Shown: positions 60,871-64,000 of the stretch, piece by piece
Numbering within the stretch: the stretch's first letter is position 1
Layout: each line of letters opens with the position of its first letter
Assembly (NCBI RefSeq): GCF_963678635.1
Contig: NC_087063.1
Location: 54,205,074-54,269,073, forward strand
Direction of reading: 5' to 3'
From: Symsagittifera roscoffensis
Lineage: Eukaryota > Xenacoelomorpha > Acoela > Convolutidae
Length of the DNA: 64,000 bases
Program-made: the position numbers and the translations under genes
Notes under the pieces: generated by a model
What the model saw: only the letters and a program-made list of their open reading frames with translations
What the model was told of the DNA's origin: nothing
Databases searched by the model: none

Positions 60871-63800
60871 AAGAGAAAAAGGGAGACAGAAGAGTTGAGT
60901 AGTCCCTCGGCGGACGCAGTCTCTGAAAATAACCTGAAGGAGACGGCTCCCATGATTCTAGCGCGGTGAAACACAGCGGCCTTCAAGGGCAGCTCAGCAC
61001 CGAGGAAGCTGGCCAAGGTGATGAAGGAGGTGGAGGTCTCGACGAGCTCGGCAAGGGAAGAAGACTTCATACCTCAGAAGTCAAACACAAAAAGGGGTTT
61101 GACGAGTGGACAAACGTGTGAAGTGGATGTTGGCAAAGAATGGCTCTCGTTTGAGCACCAGGCAACTGAGAAACAAAGGCCAGCGATCCTCTTGAGAAAA
61201 ATGCGACAAAGAATACCGTTCGACCTTGGTGGGTGGCTCTGGATACCATAAAGAATTGGAAGACTGCCTGAAGAAACTCGATCGTGGAGTGTCCCACAAG
61301 CATCGCAATTGGGCCACCCAACAAAAAGCCGAGATTAACAAGTTAGAATTGGGAAACCAGTTGAAACGAACTTGGCAAGATTTGCTGCGGGAATAATTCG
61401 AAGAGGCGATGAGAACACCCTCATTCGCGTTGCCATTGATGGCAAATCCTTTCATCATAAAAGCGGGACAGCTGATGTTCGCTTGGAGCTTGGTGGGAAT
61501 AGAGCTTGAGGTGTTGACCTCACACGATAAGTTGAAGCTGGGCAACAAGGGTCAAGATGTTTATCGAATGCTGGTGCAGCACATTGCCAGGGATAGTTCC
61601 GGTTTGAGTCTAGCGAGGAGAAAAGATGCCACTTGTTTCTTGAGGTGGATAATGTCCATAATGACCGACAGTACCGTCCAAGCGTGTCAGCAGAAGTCGA
61701 TGGGAAGTAAAACTATGGACAGGAGAAACTCTACGGTCATCCTGAACGTGTACCAGAGCACCGGAATCGAGAAGGAAGATGGCTCCAGACAGTCTCTAGA
61801 GAATCACGGGAAACTTGTTGAAATACGAAGATTCTACAACAAGAAGTTCGAAGAGGGACATGACGTGCATCGTAATCTAGCCTCGGCTGAAGATTACTCG
61901 AAATCCAACAAACGGGGAGAATATCGATAAGTATCTGGAGTGATGGGGATAGCATACAACCCTTATTTGGATTCAGAGGCCGGAAACGCTCACAGGAATT
62001 ATGAAGTGACGGAGCTAATGAAGTTTTGCACAGAGAAGATAATCGAGGTTGATCCGGTAGAAAGGGAAAGGCCGAGCCACAGCTTGATAGTTGAGAAGAT
62101 GCTGATTACGAATTTAGGAACGGTTTGGAAGTTACTGAGGCCTTCCTGGTGCCCACATCCCCATGCAAGTTTGATTGAAGAAGTCACGGAGCGAGTGACA
62201 CTGGCACCAATGAAGGATGAAGACCTGGGAGCTCTGAATGTGGTACACAAACTGATCCTACCCAATAGTAAGGAGTCGGGAGAAGCAATGAGCAAGGTAG
62301 AATCAGTGAAGAAGATGAAACCCGGTAGTTGTCTTGATCTGACGCGTGGAGCTGGAGAGCCCTCTTGTGATGGACGGTCCTGTGTCAGAATACATTCCTT
62401 CCAGAGGGAGGATTTAGCCACTTGGTTTGGAGACATCACTGAGAAGGAGAAAAGTGAAATGCAGATAGTGGCTGAGTGTTACACGAACACTACCGTAAAT
62501 ATAGCAACGGCGTTGGGGTTCTTCTCGAGGATGTGCAGCTTACAGTCGCTGGAGATGCTGGAGTCCGAGCACCACTTGGTGACGGCGTTGAGCGTGGAGT
62601 CATAGCGTGGGGCGTTGCAATTAACCCAGAAGCACATCAGAGGGTAGAAGGTTGGTCTTGAGGCAGAAATGGGGTTTCCCGTGAGTGAAGCATACAGTTT
62701 GCCAGTGAATGCAAAGTCCCTAGTGTGATCTGACATGGCCAACCTGTGTGGAAGCCACTATCCGCTACACGTGGCGATGGTGGAGGTATCCAGCCAGAGG
62801 ATACTAATCGACAAAGCCTTCTCGGTACCCAAGTGCGTACACCTGGCTCGAATGTCGCATCACTCGCACAGACTGTTGAGGAAGATCTTGGGGACGGCAC
62901 CGGGGGAACAAAAAGATAACTTGAGTGAGATCTGGGGGGAAGAACTTTTGATTCTTGAAGGTGAGAACACGAGTGACTCCGAGAGACAGAAGACGATCCG
63001 GAAGCCAATGAACAGTACCCCAGCCCTGGAGGAGAATGAAGTGACACACGAAAAGTTGATGGAGCTGGAACCTCTGCTTGAATCTTCAGGAGAACGCAAC
63101 CTCCGGTGTATAAACCTCACGCATGGGGAATGCCCGTGCCATTGTCTGGCACAAACGGTTTGGTATCCGGAGCACTCAAACCTCTGCCTGATATGGGACG
63201 TGGAGGAAGTAAGGTCAATTGGATTACCTGATCATCGGCAGAAGGTGACCCCCTTGGTAATGAGTTTAATGCTGGCGTTGCGATGGATCGAGGAAAACGT
63301 GACGAAATATCGGGAGTCGAAGACACCGACAGCGGAATCGATACACAATTTTGACTACAGCAGGGGGCTTGAGCTGATTGAGACTGCATGCCAGGTATTT
63401 GCCATACCTATGGAGATCAAGCACGTATGGAGCCGCATTAGATTCTTCCCGGGGTGAATTGACATAATGGTTATACGCAGTGACGAAGGATCACAAGAAG
63501 AAGCATCAGAAAGAATATCGACAGTTCCTGACGGAGATAGGGCCGGAAGCCTTCAAGAGACCCTTGCTGACCCACCGTAATGAAATCACTACGGGTTGGA
63601 AGAGAGTGGGTAGAGTGTCTAGAGATATAACCAAGGCGAGGGAGTCGATATTGGAAGAGGACTTAGCAAAGAACGTGAGCCTGAGCTTGCATAACTCATT
63701 TTGCTTGAACAGGGAATATAAAATGAAGGGTTTGCCGAACCAGGCGAAGAGATTGCTGGAGCAGAGGGAGTGTATGCGATCCTACGAACAACTAAAAGCT

Positions 63801-63908
63801 TGGGAAGAGATCGTGATCAGCTCCGACGATGAGGAAGCGCTGCTGAGGCAGGTTACATTGTCGAATGCATCAGGGCCTAGCACCTCAAGGGCGAGGAGCA
63901 CGAAATGA
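60871..63908 (+). pseudogene. B2 ORF3 C-terminal part
   Basis: It begins with RKRETEELSSPSADAVSENNLKETAPMILAR, matching B1 at 660-750, fused in frame to integrase. It continues through 61,018-61,251, 61,409-61,930, 61,940-62,605, 62,735-63,457 and 63,480-63,908 in several frames. Conserved blocks: ARRKDATCFLRWIMSIMTD, LRPSWCPHPHASLIEE, SLQSLEMLESEHHLVTALSVES, ECPCHCLAQTVWYPEHSNLCLIWDVEE, and an acidic end (SSDDEEALLRQV). It is better preserved than B1 but still broken at five or more places. Confidence 0.75.
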
Positions 63909-63941
63909 GCAGGATGCTCAGTGTCGGATTCTTGAGTCTTG

Positions 63942-63965
63942 AGAGGGAAAGGAAAGGGGCTCGAG
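63942..63965 (+). promoter_or_regulatory. Polypurine tract of B2
   Basis: agagggaaaggaaaggggct lies directly before TGTGAAC, as in B1 at 3,661-3,683. Confidence 0.5.
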
Positions 63966-64000
63966 TGTGAACTCGGATGAATTCTGAGGTCACGGAAAAG
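63966..64000 (+). repeat. Start of the candidate 3' LTR of B2 (cut by window end)
   Basis: TGTGAACTCGG... aligns with the LTR start of B1 at 3,684. Only 35 bases are inside the window. Confidence 0.4.

Larger units (their letters stand above)
54163..64000 (+). mobile_element. B2: decayed family-B element, gag-pol joined to the end of ORF3
   Basis: On the plus strand from the gap to the window end: gag, protease, RT, RNase H, integrase, then a jump at about 60,870 into the last part of ORF3, then a polypurine tract and LTR start. Pol is related to family A but clearly different at the DNA level. The integrase C-terminus, macro-like module and ORF3 N-terminal two thirds are missing at the jump. 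Its 5' LTR and leader are not in the assembled sequence. Confidence 0.85.

Noticed and set aside
1-64000. Host genes, tRNA or rRNA genes, CRISPR arrays
   Set aside because: No stretch outside the retroelement parts is long enough or coding-like enough to support a host gene. I saw no tRNA cloverleaf, rRNA segment or spaced short repeats. The tRNA-like text at 42,704-42,723 is the primer-binding site.

Overview
This window appears to consist entirely of LTR retrotransposon sequence. I found no gene that looks like it belongs to the host. It is eukaryotic: Ty3/Gypsy-type gag, protease, reverse transcriptase, RNase H and integrase, long LTRs, no operon structure, and a 200-base assembly gap. The host is probably an animal (invertebrate), but this is inferred only from the general character of the pol proteins. 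No sequence here fixes the phylum.

Layout. Two related families are present, called A and B here. B1 (1 to about 4,182, +) is the 3' end of a decayed B element: the last part of a large third gene (ORF3), a polypurine tract and the start of an LTR. A1 (+) is a decayed A element. It starts with an LTR at 4,183, runs through a 2.7-kb leader and gag-pol to 19,245, and resumes at 43,614 with ORF3 up to the gap at 53,963. A2 (-) is inserted into A1 in the opposite orientation and covers exactly 19,246-43,613 (24,368 bp). It has two LTRs (825 and 878 bp, about 5 substitutions between them by eye), a primer-binding site, a 3.1-kb leader, gag-pol (39,597 down to 30,119) and ORF3 (29,672 down to 20,819). 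ATC is present on both sides of A2, and removing A2 plus one ATC makes A1 collinear with A2. After the gap, B2 (54,163-64,000, +) is a decayed B element with gag-pol fused by a large internal deletion to the end of ORF3, then a polypurine tract and LTR start.

How the parts work together. Gag (two zinc knuckles), an aspartic protease (DTGA), RT (YVDD), RNase H and a D,D35E integrase form the usual copying and insertion machinery. Two things are unusual. First, the C-terminus of pol ends in a macro-domain-like module resembling the TARG1/OARD1 ADP-ribose family. Second, a third coding unit of about 2,900 codons follows pol on the same strand. It starts with a coiled coil and an SGNH/GDSL-hydrolase domain with all catalytic positions visible, continues with a second, apparently inactive SGNH-like block and an acidic stretch, and ends in about 1,100 residues I do not recognise. 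The last part of ORF3 is also present in family B, so it is a long-standing part of the lineage. ORF3 sits where env would be but shows no obvious signal peptide or membrane anchor.

State. A2 is young by its LTRs but carries about a dozen frameshifts and stops as assembled. A1 also contains three local tandem duplications, two of them with one copy internally deleted, and has lost protease and integrase active-site sequence. B2 has lost the RT catalytic aspartates, the protease Asp and the integrase Glu. Some of these breaks may be assembly errors, and the window ends without A1's 3' LTR.
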